A stretch of DNA of 64,000 bases from DASRAU01 sp035638075 (GTDB lineage: Bacteria > Acidobacteriota > Polarisedimenticolia > Gp22-AA2), in NCBI GenBank assembly GCA_035638075.1, contig DASRAU010000016.1, positions 106,805-170,804 on the forward strand, given 5' to 3'. How positions within the stretch are numbered: the first letter of the stretch is position 1; the number at the start of each line of letters is the position of its first letter. This document shows, one piece after another, positions 1 through 8,486 of this stretch. The notes beneath the pieces are model-generated. The model searched no databases and was not told where the DNA came from. It saw only the letters and a program-made list of their open reading frames with translations. Both the position numbers and the translations under genes were made by a program.

Positions 1-555
1 GCCATCGCGGCGAGCCGCGCCCCGGTGATCTCCGCGGTCGGGCACGAGGTCGACATCACGCTCGCGGATCTCGTCGCCGACCTGCGCGCGCCGACCCCGT
101 CGGCCGCCGCCGAGATGGTGGTGGTGTCGCGCGAGGAGATGATCGCGCGCCTGGCCTCGCTGCGGGCGCGGCTGCTGTCGGGCGCGCGGCTCCGCGTCGC
201 CGAAGCGCGCCGGCGCTTCGAGCGGGCGCGCACCGACCGGGCGCTGCGCGAGGCGGCCGCGCGCGTGCGCCAGGGCATGCTGCGATCCGACGAGCTGCAG
301 GCGCGCCTGCGCGCCGCGATGGCCGCCGCGGCGCGCGGGGCCCGGCACCGGCTGGAGCGCGGCGCCGATCGGCTGTCGGCCCTCTCGCCGCTCGCGGTCC
401 TGGCGCGCGGCTACGCCATCTGCACGATCCCGGACGGCGGCATCGTGCGCGAGGCGCGCGCGCTCGCCCCGGGCGAGCCGGTGCGCGTGCACCTGCACCG
501 CGGCCGCATGCTGTGCGAAGTGAAGGAGGTCGACGATGTCGCCCCGGAAGCCTGA
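1..555 (+). CDS. xseA: Exodeoxyribonuclease VII large subunit, C-terminal part (5' end outside window)
   Basis: The reading frame is open from base 1, so this is the last 184 residues of a protein whose start lies upstream. The opening stretch [20 protein letters not shown] followed by [10 protein letters not shown] is the hallmark catalytic-core segment of the XseA family. After it come the long Arg/Ala-rich coiled-coil region and the short C-terminal segment [16 protein letters not shown], also typical. With XseB the protein forms the cytoplasmic nuclease that degrades single-stranded DNA to oligonucleotides. The stop overlaps the start of xseB by 20 bp, the usual operon arrangement. Confidence 0.95.
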   Translation, partial: AIAASRAPVISAVGHEVDITLADLVADLRAPTPSAAAEMVVVSREEMIARLASLRARLLSGARLRVAEARRRFERARTDRALREAAARVRQGMLRSDELQARLRAAMAAAARGARHRLERGADRLSALSPLAVLARGYAICTIPDGGIVREARALAPGEPVRVHLHRGRMLCEVKEVDDVAPEA

Positions 556-865
556 AGACCCGCGCCCGCAGGAGCCGTCGTTCGAGGCCGCCCTCGCCCG
601 CCTCGAGGAGATCGTCGTGGCCCTCGAGGGCGGCGACCGGCCGCTCGAGGAGTCGCTGAAGCTCTTCGAGGAGGGCATCGCGCTGACGCGGCAGTGCGCT
701 TCGCGGCTCGATCACGCCCAGCGGCGCATCGATCTCCTGTCGCGCGACGCGCGCGGCGAACCCGTGCTCGTCCCCTTCGACCCCGGCGCGGACGAGGCGG
801 CCGACTCCGGCACGGACGACACCGACGACGCGGACGACACCCTCGACGACGGGGACGAGTCGTGA
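536..865 (+). CDS. xseB: Exodeoxyribonuclease VII small subunit
   Basis: This 109-residue protein has the XseB core, with [19 protein letters not shown] followed by [19 protein letters not shown], a two-helix hairpin that binds the large subunit. The ATG at 536 lies inside the end of xseA, so translation is probably coupled. The last 30 or so residues form an Asp-rich acidic tail not needed in most homologues, which are near 80 residues. The gene ends in a GTGA overlap with ispA. Confidence 0.95.
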   Translation: MSPRKPEDPRPQEPSFEAALARLEEIVVALEGGDRPLEESLKLFEEGIALTRQCASRLDHAQRRIDLLSRDARGEPVLVPFDPGADEAADSGTDDTDDADDTLDDGDES

Positions 866-1755
866 CGCGCACGCCGCCACGCTGGATGGACGCCGACCGG
901 CGCGCCGTGGACGCGGCGCTGCGGCGCCTGCTGCCCCGGCCGGGCGCGGTCCCTCCGACGGTGCGCCGGGCGATGGCGTATTCCCTCTTCCCGGGCGGCA
1001 AGCGGCTCCGGCCGGTCCTGGCGCTGGAGGCATGCCGCGTCGTCGGCGGCCGGCTGCGCGACGTCCTGCCGGCGGCCGCGGCGATCGAGATGATCCACAC
1101 CTACTCGCTGGTGCACGACGACCTCCCCGCGCTCGACAACGACGACCTGCGCCGGGGACGCGCCGCCAGCCACCGGATGTTCGGCGAGGCGATGGCGATC
1201 CTCGCCGGCGATGCGCTCCTGACGCACGCCTTCGAGATGCTCGCGTCCGCCCCGGGTTCGCACCGCGACGCGCCGCAGCGCGTGCGGGCGATCGCCGCGC
1301 TGGCCCGTGCCGCCGGCGTCTCCGGGATGATCGCGGGCCAGGTGCTCGACCTCGAGGCGGAGGGGCGTCCCTACACGCTCGCCGCGCTCGAGCGCATCCA
1401 CCGCGGCAAGACCGGCGCCCTCATCCGCGCCTCGCTGCAGATCGGCGGCCTGCTCGGCGGCGGCCGCGCGCACGAGGTGGACGCCCTGTGCGAGTACGGG
1501 GCGGGCGTCGGGCTGGCGTTCCAGATCGTCGACGACGTGCTCGATCTCGAAGGCAGCGCGGCGGGGCTCGGCAAATCGGTCGGCAAGGACGCGCGCGATC
1601 GCAAGGCGACCTTTCCGGCGCTCCTCGGTGTCGAGGCCTCGAAGCGTCGCGCCGGGCGCGCCGCCAAAGCCGCCGTCGCGGCGCTGCGTCCCTTCGGCTC
1701 GCGGGCCGCGCGACTCGCCGATCTGGCCCGCTTCATCGTCGAGCGGGCGCATTGA
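862..1755 (+). CDS. ispA: Polyprenyl (farnesyl/geranyl) diphosphate synthase
   Basis: This 297-residue trans-isoprenyl diphosphate synthase condenses isopentenyl diphosphate with allylic diphosphates. The first Asp-rich motif is in LVHDDLPALDNDDLRRG and the second in FQIVDDVLDLEG; the substrate Lys/Arg segment GGKRLRPVL is also present. The frame is open further upstream, but GTG at 862 overlaps the xseB stop as GTGA and gives the normal family length, so it is preferred; ATG at 886 is a possible alternative. In many bacteria dxs follows ispA in this gene order, but here the next gene is tlyA. Chain length cannot be decided by eye. Confidence 0.93.
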   Translation: MTRTPPRWMDADRRAVDAALRRLLPRPGAVPPTVRRAMAYSLFPGGKRLRPVLALEACRVVGGRLRDVLPAAAAIEMIHTYSLVHDDLPALDNDDLRRGRAASHRMFGEAMAILAGDALLTHAFEMLASAPGSHRDAPQRVRAIAALARAAGVSGMIAGQVLDLEAEGRPYTLAALERIHRGKTGALIRASLQIGGLLGGGRAHEVDALCEYGAGVGLAFQIVDDVLDLEGSAAGLGKSVGKDARDRKATFPALLGVEASKRRAGRAAKAAVAALRPFGSRAARLADLARFIVERAH

Positions 1756-1759
1756 CGCC

Positions 1760-2611
1760 ATGCCGGAGGGGCGTCCGCGCCGAACCCGGCTCGATCGCCT
1801 GATGGTCGATCGCGGCCTGGCCCCCAGCCGCGAGCGCGCCCAGGCGCTCATCCTCGCCGGGCGGGTCCTCGTGGACGGCAGGCCCGCCGGCAAGGCCGGC
1901 ACGCCGGTCCCGGACGACGCGCTCGTGGTCGTCACCTCGCCCGATCATCCGTTCGTCGGACGCGGCGGCGTCAAGCTCGAGGGCGCTCTGGCGCGCCTCG
2001 GGGTCGACGCCTCCGACCGCGTGGCGCTCGACGTCGGCGCCTCCACCGGCGGCTTCACCGACTGCCTCCTGCGCCGCGGCGCCCGCCGCGTCTACGCCCT
2101 CGACGTCGGCACCGGGCAGCTCGACTGGTCGCTGCGGCAGGATGCGCGCGTCGTCGTCATGGACAAGGTGAACGCCCGGCATCTGCAGCCGGGCGATCTC
2201 CCCGAGGCGATCGATCTGGCGGTCGTGGACGTCAGCTTCATCTCGCTGCGGCTGGTGCTGCCGCCGCTGCGGCCGCTCCTCGCCAGGGGTGCGCGCGTCG
2301 TGGCTCTCGTCAAGCCGCAGTTCGAGGTCGGGCGCGACGACGTCGGGCGCGGCGGCATCGTGCGCGACCCGGCGCTGCACCGCCGCGCCGTCCTCGCGGT
2401 CGCCGAGGCGGCGGTCGCCGCCGGCTTTTCGCTTTCGGGTGGCTGCCCCTCCCCTCTTCCGGGCGCGGAGGGGAATGTGGAATTCTTCCTCCTGCTCGAC
2501 GGCGACGCGGCGGCGGAAGCCGGGCTCGAACCCGCGGCGCTGGCCACCGCCATCACGACAGCGACCGATCGGCCGACGGACCCGGACGCCGGAGGGACCT
2601 CCGAGGGATGA
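1760..2611 (+). CDS. tlyA: TlyA-family rRNA (cytidine-2'-O)-methyltransferase / hemolysin A family
   Basis: This 283-residue protein has an N-terminal S4 RNA-binding domain (about residues 7-70, LDRLMVDRGLAPSRERAQAL) and a Rossmann methyltransferase domain with the AdoMet loop ALDVGASTGGFTDCLL and the FtsJ-like stretch DLAVVDVSFISLRLVLP. TlyA proteins methylate rRNA; the older hemolysin name comes from E. coli expression assays. ATG at 1760 lies 4 nt after the ispA stop. The frame is open upstream inside ispA, but that extension is a shadow. The gene ends in an ATGA overlap with nadK. Confidence 0.92.
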   Translation: MPEGRPRRTRLDRLMVDRGLAPSRERAQALILAGRVLVDGRPAGKAGTPVPDDALVVVTSPDHPFVGRGGVKLEGALARLGVDASDRVALDVGASTGGFTDCLLRRGARRVYALDVGTGQLDWSLRQDARVVVMDKVNARHLQPGDLPEAIDLAVVDVSFISLRLVLPPLRPLLARGARVVALVKPQFEVGRDDVGRGGIVRDPALHRRAVLAVAEAAVAAGFSLSGGCPSPLPGAEGNVEFFLLLDGDAAAEAGLEPAALATAITTATDRPTDPDAGGTSEG

Positions 2612-3468
2612 CACACCACGACAAGCAGGTCATCGACCGCGTCCTGCTGGTCGGCAAGCGGGACAGCCCGCGCGCCGACGCGGTCGTGCGCCGCATCGCC
2701 CGCTTCCTCGAGAGCCGCAAGGTCACCGTGGTCTACGAGGCGGCGACGGCGCGCGCGGTCGGCGCCCGCCCGGTCCGCGACCTCGAGGGGGTCGGACTGT
2801 GCGTCGTCGTGGGTGGTGACGGGACGCTCCTCGCCGCGGCGCGGCAGCTCGCCGGGCGGCCGGTGCCGATCCTCGGCGTCAACCTGGGCGGCCTGGGCTT
2901 CATGGCCGAGACCGGGCCGGCCCATGCCGTGGCGCGGCTCAGGCAGGTGCTGCAGGGCCGCCACGAGGTCGGTCGGCGCATGACGCTCGAGGCGACGCTC
3001 CTGCGCGGCGGCCGCGAGCGCCTCACCCAGGCCGCCCTCAACGACGTGGTCATCGCCAAGAGCGCGATCGCGCGGATGATCGATCTCAAGGTGACGATCG
3101 ACCGCAACGTCGTCACCACCTACCGCGCCGACGGGCTCATCGTCTCGACGCCGACCGGCTCGACGGCCTACTCGCTCTCCGCCGGGGGGCCGATCATCCA
3201 TCCGGAGATGGACGCCCTGGTCATCAGCCCGATCTGCCCGCACACGCTGACCATGCGGCCGCTGGTGGTGCCGGCGACGGCGCAGGTGGAGCTGACACTC
3301 GGGAGCGACGGCTCGCGCGTCTACCTGACCATCGACGGCCAGGTCGGTCAGCTGCTCGAGTCGGGGGACCGGGTGCGGGTGCGGCGCGGCCTGTCGGAGG
3401 TGCTGATGGTGCGATCGCGCCGCCTCAACTATTTCGACGTGCTGCGCCGCAAGCTGCGCTGGGGTTGA
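2608..3468 (+). CDS. nadK: NAD kinase
   Basis: The 286-residue protein phosphorylates NAD to NADP. The signature VVVGGDGTLLAAARQL (GGDGT near residues 69-73) is followed by ILGVNLGGLGFMAE and the NAD-binding stretch YRADGLIVSTPTGSTAYSLS. The ATG overlaps the tlyA stop by 4 bp. It is the last gene of the xseA-xseB-ispA-tlyA-nadK run; recN, which often follows, is absent and the next gene is convergent. Confidence 0.96.
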   Translation: MTHHDKQVIDRVLLVGKRDSPRADAVVRRIARFLESRKVTVVYEAATARAVGARPVRDLEGVGLCVVVGGDGTLLAAARQLAGRPVPILGVNLGGLGFMAETGPAHAVARLRQVLQGRHEVGRRMTLEATLLRGGRERLTQAALNDVVIAKSAIARMIDLKVTIDRNVVTTYRADGLIVSTPTGSTAYSLSAGGPIIHPEMDALVISPICPHTLTMRPLVVPATAQVELTLGSDGSRVYLTIDGQVGQLLESGDRVRVRRGLSEVLMVRSRRLNYFDVLRRKLRWG

Positions 3469-3500
3469 GAGCGCGGCATTGAGAACGCGCCGTCCCGTTG

Positions 3501-3521
3501 CCGGCGCCATGGGGGCGCCGG
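3501..3521. terminator. GC-rich hairpin between convergent genes
   Basis: An 8-bp perfect inverted repeat (CCGGCGCC at 3501-3508 and GGCGCCGG at 3514-3521) with a 5-nt loop lies 32 bp after the nadK stop and just past the end of the convergent CcmH-like gene. There is no T-run on either side, so termination is an inference from position only. Confidence 0.35.
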
Positions 3522-3547
3522 ACCACAGCCGGCGCGCGACCTGAAGG

Positions 3548-4048
3548 TCAGGGTTTCGTGGCGGGCGGTTTCCCGGCGTGCGACGGCAGCGTCTGCGGCG
3601 GCGCCGGGTTCTTGAGCAGGCAGGCGGCGCCGAACTTCTCCTCCATGGCCACATCCGCCTCTTCCGGCGTCTTCCCCTGGGCGGCCAGGTCCTGCACGGC
3701 CCGCTTCATGTCCTCCGACCCGTTGGGGTTCTTGCAGGTGCAGACCGACAGGTTGTCGTTGCAGCCGCAGATGCAGCGATAGCGCTCCGCCAGAATGGCC
3801 GCTTCGGGGCTGAGCCGCGGAGGGGCCTTGGCGATGATCGGAGTGCCGTGCTCATCGGTCGCGGGGGCGCTGCCGGAGGCTTCCGTCGCCGGGGTCTCCG
3901 CCGAGACGGGGGTGGAGGTCGTGCTCCGGCGGTAGAGGGCAAAGCCCACGAGCCCGATCAGCACGACGGCGCCCGCCAGCGCCGCCACCGGCACCGTGCG
4001 CTGGGGCGCGGCGCCAGCCGGGTCCTGTCCTGGGGTCGCGTCGCTCAT
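3548..4048 (-). CDS. Membrane-anchored CcmH/NrfF-like cysteine-motif protein
   Basis: This 166-residue protein has one N-terminal membrane helix (about residues 19-39, VAALAGAVVLIGLVGFALY), an Ala/Thr/Pro-rich linker, then a small conserved domain starting at YRCICGCNDNLSVCTC and ending with FGAACLLKNPAP. Pairs of Cys near the domain start, followed by a helical stretch with EEADVAMEEKFG, resemble CcmH/NrfF proteins of cytochrome c maturation, where an LRCxxC motif reduces apocytochrome cysteines. The Cys spacing differs from classical CcmH, so a role in thiol redox or heme attachment is an inference. The ATG at 4048 is chosen; the open frame continues upstream without domain support. Confidence 0.6.
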   Translation of the reverse strand: MSDATPGQDPAGAAPQRTVPVAALAGAVVLIGLVGFALYRRSTTSTPVSAETPATEASGSAPATDEHGTPIIAKAPPRLSPEAAILAERYRCICGCNDNLSVCTCKNPNGSEDMKRAVQDLAAQGKTPEEADVAMEEKFGAACLLKNPAPPQTLPSHAGKPPATKP

Positions 4049-4139
4049 CTTTGAATCCGGCTCGTTCGAATCGGGCTCGTCGGGGTTTCGGGGCTCATCG
4101 CCTGCCTGCGGCTCGTCGCATCGTCGCGAAAGCCGGCGG

Positions 4140-4145
4140 ATGATA
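4140..4145 (-). promoter_or_regulatory. Putative -10 box (TATCAT), minus strand
   Basis: TATCAT within GTGCTATCATCC lies about 90 bp upstream of the CcmH-like gene. The same twelve-base context occurs upstream of the M16 operon at 9959-9964, which supports a shared promoter type. No good -35 was found. Confidence 0.35.
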
Positions 4146-4199
4146 GCACGCCGCCCGGCCGGGTCCTCCTCCCCCGCGCGGCCGCGGGGCCGCTCGGCT

Positions 4200-4442
4200 A
4201 TGATGCGCGCCCAGCATCGGCGCGTCGACGGCCTGACCGGCAAGGTGTCGGCGATCCTCGCGCCGCTGGCGTTCGGGGCGGTGGCGGGCTGGGCCGGGAG
4301 CGAGCGGCCCGCGGTCCTCTCGGTCATCCCTTTCCATGTGATCGGCTTCCTGCTGCTGTTCCGCGTCGACGTCGATCGGGCGCGGGCCGCCTCGGGACGC
4401 GCGGGCGACGCGGCGGACGCCGCGGGCGGTGTGGCATCATAG
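4200..4442 (+). pseudogene. C-terminal remnant of a UMF1-type MFS transporter
   Basis: An 80-codon open frame encodes GLTGKVSAILAPLAFGAVAG, then WAGSERPAVLSVIPFHVIGF and LLLFRVDVDRARAAS. This closely resembles the last two membrane helices of UMF1/YxiO-family major facilitator transporters (ALSGKxxAFLGPLLFG, then TGSQRxAxLS). These proteins are normally near 420-450 residues, so about 85% is missing and no matching sequence is visible in the 150 bp upstream. The nominal ATG at 4200 sits in TATGATG, which may instead be a -10 box. It is best read as a decayed gene end. Confidence 0.6.
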
Positions 4443-4487
4443 GTCTCGCCGCGATGCGACGCCGTCGCGGCGCCCCGGGAGACTGAC

Positions 4488-4925
4488 GTGATCGAACGCC
4501 TGCAGGCCGACCTCAAGGACGCCATGAAAAAGGGGGACACGATCGCCGTCTCCACCCTCCGGATGCTGATGTCGCAGATGCAGTACGCGAAGATCCAGGC
4601 GGGGCATCCGCTGACCGAGGCCGAGTCCATCGCGGTCTTCGAGCGGGCGGTCAAGACGCGCCGCGAGGCGATCGAGCAGTACGAGAAGGGCAACCGCCCG
4701 GAGCTGGCGCAGAAGGAGCGGGACGAGATCGTCGTCGTCACCCGCTACCTGCCCCAGGCGATGACGCCGGAGGAGACCGCCGCCGCGGTGGACGCCCTCA
4801 TCGCCGAGCTGCAGGCGAAGGACAAGAAGGACCTCGGGCGCGTCATGAAGGAGTTCCAGGCGCGCCATCGCGGCCGCGCCGAGGGCAAGACGGTCAGCGC
4901 CCTCATCGCCTCGCGACTCTCCTGA
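4488..4925 (+). CDS. yqeY: YqeY family protein (GatB/YqeY domain)
   Basis: This 145-residue, entirely helical protein belongs to the YqeY family, which resembles the tail domain of GatB and is thought to take part in tRNA-dependent amidation. Recognisable stretches are TLRMLMSQMQYAKI near the N-terminus, EKGNRPELAQKERDEI in the middle and the C-terminal GRVMKEFQARHRGRAEG. The GTG start at 4488 has GGGAG 6-7 nt upstream. The exact function of the family remains unsettled. Confidence 0.9.
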   Translation: MIERLQADLKDAMKKGDTIAVSTLRMLMSQMQYAKIQAGHPLTEAESIAVFERAVKTRREAIEQYEKGNRPELAQKERDEIVVVTRYLPQAMTPEETAAAVDALIAELQAKDKKDLGRVMKEFQARHRGRAEGKTVSALIASRLS

Positions 4926-4927
4926 CC

Positions 4928-6931
4928 TTGCCGGCCCCGCGGCGGATCCTCGCGTGGCGGCTCGCGGCCGCCGCGCTGGGGATCCTGGTCGTCGCCCTCA
5001 CCTTCACGCCGATCACCAACAACGATCTCTTCCTGCACCTCCTGACCGGCCGGCTCGTGCTGGAACAGCACGCGGTGCCGACGGTGGACGACTACTCGGC
5101 GCTGGCGCGCGGCCGGCCGTACATCGCGCACGAGTGGCTGTCGGCCGTCCTGTTCCGACTGCTCCAGGCCGCGGGGCCGGGAGACGGCTTCGATCGCCTG
5201 GTGTTCGCGAAGGTGGCGCTGTCGCTCTTGCTGGCGTGGATCCTGCTGCGCGCCGCGCGCCACGCGGGGGCGTCGCGCGCGGCCGTCCTCCCCTGCCTCG
5301 CGTGGGTGATGTGCCTCGCCGCCGCCCGCGTGCAGGAGCGGCCGCACCTGTTCGCCTACGTGCTGCTCGGCTCGTATCTCCTGGTCCTGGCGCGGCGGGC
5401 ACGCCGGCTCCGGACGGGGCGGGTCGATCGCGGACTCTGGCTGCTGCCGCTGCTCCAGGTGCTCTGGACCAACCTGCACGGATCGTTTCTCCTCGGGCCG
5501 GCGCTGGTCGGGTTCGCGGCAATCGGCTCCGTTCTCGATCGCTTCCTCGTCCCTCCATCGCGACGCGCCGACCCGCGCGCGCAACCGGTGCACGGCGAAT
5601 CCGGGACGGGCGCCGGGCGCGAGCCGGGGATCCTGGTCGCCCTCGCGGCCGGGCTCCTGCTCCTCTGCCTCGTCAATCCGTACGGCGTGGGGCTGCTGAA
5701 ATTTCCGTTCGCGCTGACCGGCAGCCGCTTCATGGAGCAGATCTACGAATGGCTGCCGCCGTACGCGGAGGCCTTCCGCACCACCTACATGGCGCGCTAC
5801 TACCTCGTCTGGGGACTCGTCTCGCTCACGGCATGGATCCTGACGCTCCGGCCCCCGCGGCGATGGCCGCGCGGAGCGGGCTTCCATCTCCTCGTCTTCG
5901 GCGCCTTCCTGGCGCTTTCCCTGCGGATGAACCGGAGCGTCACCGACTTCGCGCTCGCGACGCTCCCGGGGACATCGCTGCTCCTGACGACGCTCGTGGC
6001 CGGCCGCAGGCCGACGCATCAGGAAAAAAGCTCAACCCCGGCGCGCCGCGGCGCACCGGAGTGGAACGCACCCGCGGGTGTCGCGGTCGGGCTCACGGTC
6101 CTCTTCGTCGCCGCCGCGGCCTGGTTTTTCTTCGCCGGCTACGCGTACAGCCCGTCCACCGTGAGAAAGACGGGTGGCGGCCTCGGCTCCGGAGTCCCGG
6201 TGGCGGCGGCCGACTACGTGGCCCGCCGGCACCTCGAGGGCGCCTGCTTCAACACCTACAGCGCGGGGGCGTACCTCGCGTGGCGCTTCTATCCCGGCCT
6301 GCGTGTCGGGATGGACTCGCGCAACGACGTCTACGGCGAAGCGCTCTACGCCGACTACGAGCGCGCGCTGCGGGATCCCGCGGCGCTCCAGGCCATGCTC
6401 GATCGCCTGCGCGCCTCGTTCGTCTTCATCGACTGGGCCGAGCCGGGCATGGTGGCGACCGGCCAGACCGTCCGGGCGCTCTCACCCGCGTGGCGGCCGG
6501 TCTACTTCGACGACGGCACGGTGATTTACGTGGCGACGCAGGGGGATCGCGCCGACCTCGTGCAGAGCGACGGCTACGCCACGCTCGATCCGATGCTCTT
6601 CCGGCCGGGCCAGTGGAGCCCGGAGGAGGCGCGCGCGGCGCTCGCCGAAACCGATCGGGCCCGCGCCGCGGGGGATCCGCTGATCGCGCGGGTCATGCGG
6701 ATCGAAGCGCGACGCACCCTCGGCGATCGCCAGGGGGCGGACCGGGAGGAAGATGCGCTCGTCCGGCTCGACCCGCCGCTCTACCACATCTGGATCCTGC
6801 TGGGACTCTCGCACCTCGAGCACGGCGAAGGACAGGCTGCGGTCGATCGCCTGGCGCAGGCGCTCCGGCTCAATCCCCGCTCGACGGCCGCCGCCACGGC
6901 GCTGGCTCAGGCGCGCCGCCTCGGCGGCTGA
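4928..6931 (+). CDS. Polytopic membrane protein with C-terminal TPR-like region
   Basis: This 667-residue protein has about ten hydrophobic helices in residues 10-420 and a soluble C-terminal part. After helix 1 comes the exposed loop NNDLFLHLLTGRLVLEQHAV, then a His-Glu-Trp segment (YIAHEWLSAVLF); this layout recurs in a family of uncharacterised membrane proteins with distant likeness to GT-C glycosyltransferases. Residues 430-540 contain YSAGAYLAWRFYPGLRVGMD, and the last 100 residues look like TPR helices (LGLSHLEHGEGQAAVDRLAQ). TTG at 4928 follows the yqeY stop by 2 nt. A sugar-transfer role is only a guess. Confidence 0.75.
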   Translation: MPAPRRILAWRLAAAALGILVVALTFTPITNNDLFLHLLTGRLVLEQHAVPTVDDYSALARGRPYIAHEWLSAVLFRLLQAAGPGDGFDRLVFAKVALSLLLAWILLRAARHAGASRAAVLPCLAWVMCLAAARVQERPHLFAYVLLGSYLLVLARRARRLRTGRVDRGLWLLPLLQVLWTNLHGSFLLGPALVGFAAIGSVLDRFLVPPSRRADPRAQPVHGESGTGAGREPGILVALAAGLLLLCLVNPYGVGLLKFPFALTGSRFMEQIYEWLPPYAEAFRTTYMARYYLVWGLVSLTAWILTLRPPRRWPRGAGFHLLVFGAFLALSLRMNRSVTDFALATLPGTSLLLTTLVAGRRPTHQEKSSTPARRGAPEWNAPAGVAVGLTVLFVAAAAWFFFAGYAYSPSTVRKTGGGLGSGVPVAAADYVARRHLEGACFNTYSAGAYLAWRFYPGLRVGMDSRNDVYGEALYADYERALRDPAALQAMLDRLRASFVFIDWAEPGMVATGQTVRALSPAWRPVYFDDGTVIYVATQGDRADLVQSDGYATLDPMLFRPGQWSPEEARAALAETDRARAAGDPLIARVMRIEARRTLGDRQGADREEDALVRLDPPLYHIWILLGLSHLEHGEGQAAVDRLAQALRLNPRSTAAATALAQARRLGG

Positions 6932-7001
6932 GACGCGCGCAGCGCGCCGTCCGCGGACGCCGTCCAAGGCCGTTCTCGGCGGCCGCCCTCGAAGACCGCC
7001 G

Positions 7002-8486
7002 TCAGCGGTCGCCATCAACGACCCAGGCAGCCGGACGCACCGTGACCTTGCCGTAGCGACCGAGCGGCTCCTTCAAGGCGGCGGCGGGACCCACGACGAC
7101 GATGGCGCGATCCTCTCCCGGGAGGCCGCGCCGCACGGCCGCGTTGGCGTCGTCGAGCCGCACCGCCCGCAGCTCGTCCGGAAAGCGGACGAAGCCGGTC
7201 GGGTCGAGACCGAGCAGGCGCCTCTGGAGGATCGCCGAGGCCAGCGCATCGGGAGACTCGATGCGCAGCGGCGCGAGACCGGCGAGATAGCTCTTCCCCG
7301 CGGCGAGCTCCTCCTCGCCGAGCCCCTCCTTCTGCATCCGGCCGACGAGCTCGAGCAGGAGGCCCAGGCTTTCGGTCGCCTTCTCGTTGCGCGTCGCCGT
7401 GGCGACCTCGAAGGTCGCGCCGGCCCGGCGCGGCAGCAGGCGGCTCTCGATGCCGTAGGCGAGCCCGCGCTTCACGCGGATCTCGTCGTTGAGCCGGGAG
7501 GAAAACGCGCCGCCGAGCACGGCATTGCCGACGGCGAGCGCCGGCCAGGCGGGATCGGTGCGTCCAAGGGTGGCTTGCGCCATCCGGATCTGGCTCTGGG
7601 TCGCCTCGGGCCGGTCGATCAGGAGGATGTCCCGGCCCGCCACCCGCGGCATCGCCGGGAGACGCTCCATTTCCATGACGCCGCGGGGCCAGTCGCCGAA
7701 GGCGCGATCGATCGCCCGGCGCGCGCGCGTCGCGTCGATCGGTCCGACCACGGCGAGAAGCACCTTCCCTGCCGCGAAATGGCGCGCGTGCCAGCCGGTG
7801 ACGTCGTCGCGCGTCAGTGTCCTGAGCGTGGGACGGAAGCCTTCCACCGGCCGCGCATAGGGATGGCCCGCGTAGAGCACGCGCGCCAGGGCCTCCTCCG
7901 CGAGCGCTTCGGGCGCGTCGAGGGCCGCGTCGCGCGCGGCGACGAGCAGGTCGCGCTCGCGCGCCACCTCCTCATCGGCGAAGGCGGGACGGCGCACCAT
8001 GCCGGCGAGAAGCCCCAGCCCCGTCTCGAAGTCGCGGGCGGCGAACTCTCCCGCGACGAGGGTGCGGTCCGCGTCGGCATCCGCCTGCAGCACGCCCCCC
8101 AGGTACTCGACCTCCTCGGCGAACTGCGCGGCGCTCTTCCCCGCCGATCCGCGCGACAGGAGCGCCGCCGTGAGGGAGGCGAGCCCTTCCTTGCCGGGAG
8201 GATCGGCCGCGGAGCCCGTGGGGACCAGGAGCAGCAGCTCGACCAGCGGCAGCCCGCGCCGCTCCAGCCGATCGACGCTCAGGCCGTTCTTCAGGACGAT
8301 CGTGTCGAGCGCCGGGACCGCGGTGGACGCGGCGGGAGCCACAGGGGTGGACGCGCCCGCGGCCACGCTGGAAGGCGGGGCTGCCGCGAACGCGGCGCCG
8401 AAAGCCATCGCCGCGGTCATCGCCGCCGCCATCCCCACGCGGCGCCGGGCACCGGGGTTCGCGCAGGAGCCCAGGGCGTCGTTCAA
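7002..8486 (-). CDS. M16 peptidase family, non-catalytic partner subunit
   Basis: This 494-residue secreted protein has an M16 fold (KNGLSVDRLERRGLPLVELL, then GGAFSSRLNDEIRVKRGLAYG) but lacks the HxxEH zinc motif; the matching site reads KEGLASLTAALLSRG. In two-gene M16 systems one subunit carries the zinc site and the other supplies the substrate-binding half, which fits its place directly after a catalytic M16 gene. A TTG start overlapping the previous stop as TTGA gives an n-region with RRR and a hydrophobic signal segment ending near AFAAAPP. ATGs shortly downstream could also serve. Confidence 0.87.
   Translation of the reverse strand: MNDALGSCANPGARRRVGMAAAMTAAMAFGAAFAAAPPSSVAAGASTPVAPAASTAVPALDTIVLKNGLSVDRLERRGLPLVELLLLVPTGSAADPPGKEGLASLTAALLSRGSAGKSAAQFAEEVEYLGGVLQADADADRTLVAGEFAARDFETGLGLLAGMVRRPAFADEEVARERDLLVAARDAALDAPEALAEEALARVLYAGHPYARPVEGFRPTLRTLTRDDVTGWHARHFAAGKVLLAVVGPIDATRARRAIDRAFGDWPRGVMEMERLPAMPRVAGRDILLIDRPEATQSQIRMAQATLGRTDPAWPALAVGNAVLGGAFSSRLNDEIRVKRGLAYGIESRLLPRRAGATFEVATATRNEKATESLGLLLELVGRMQKEGLGEEELAAGKSYLAGLAPLRIESPDALASAILQRRLLGLDPTGFVRFPDELRAVRLDDANAAVRRGLPGEDRAIVVVGPAAALKEPLGRYGKVTVRPAAWVVDGDR

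Noticed and set aside
6948..6959. 12-bp palindrome CGTCCGCGGACG between convergent genes, as a terminator or operator
   Set aside because: It is short, has no loop and no T-run, and such palindromes are frequent by chance at this GC content.
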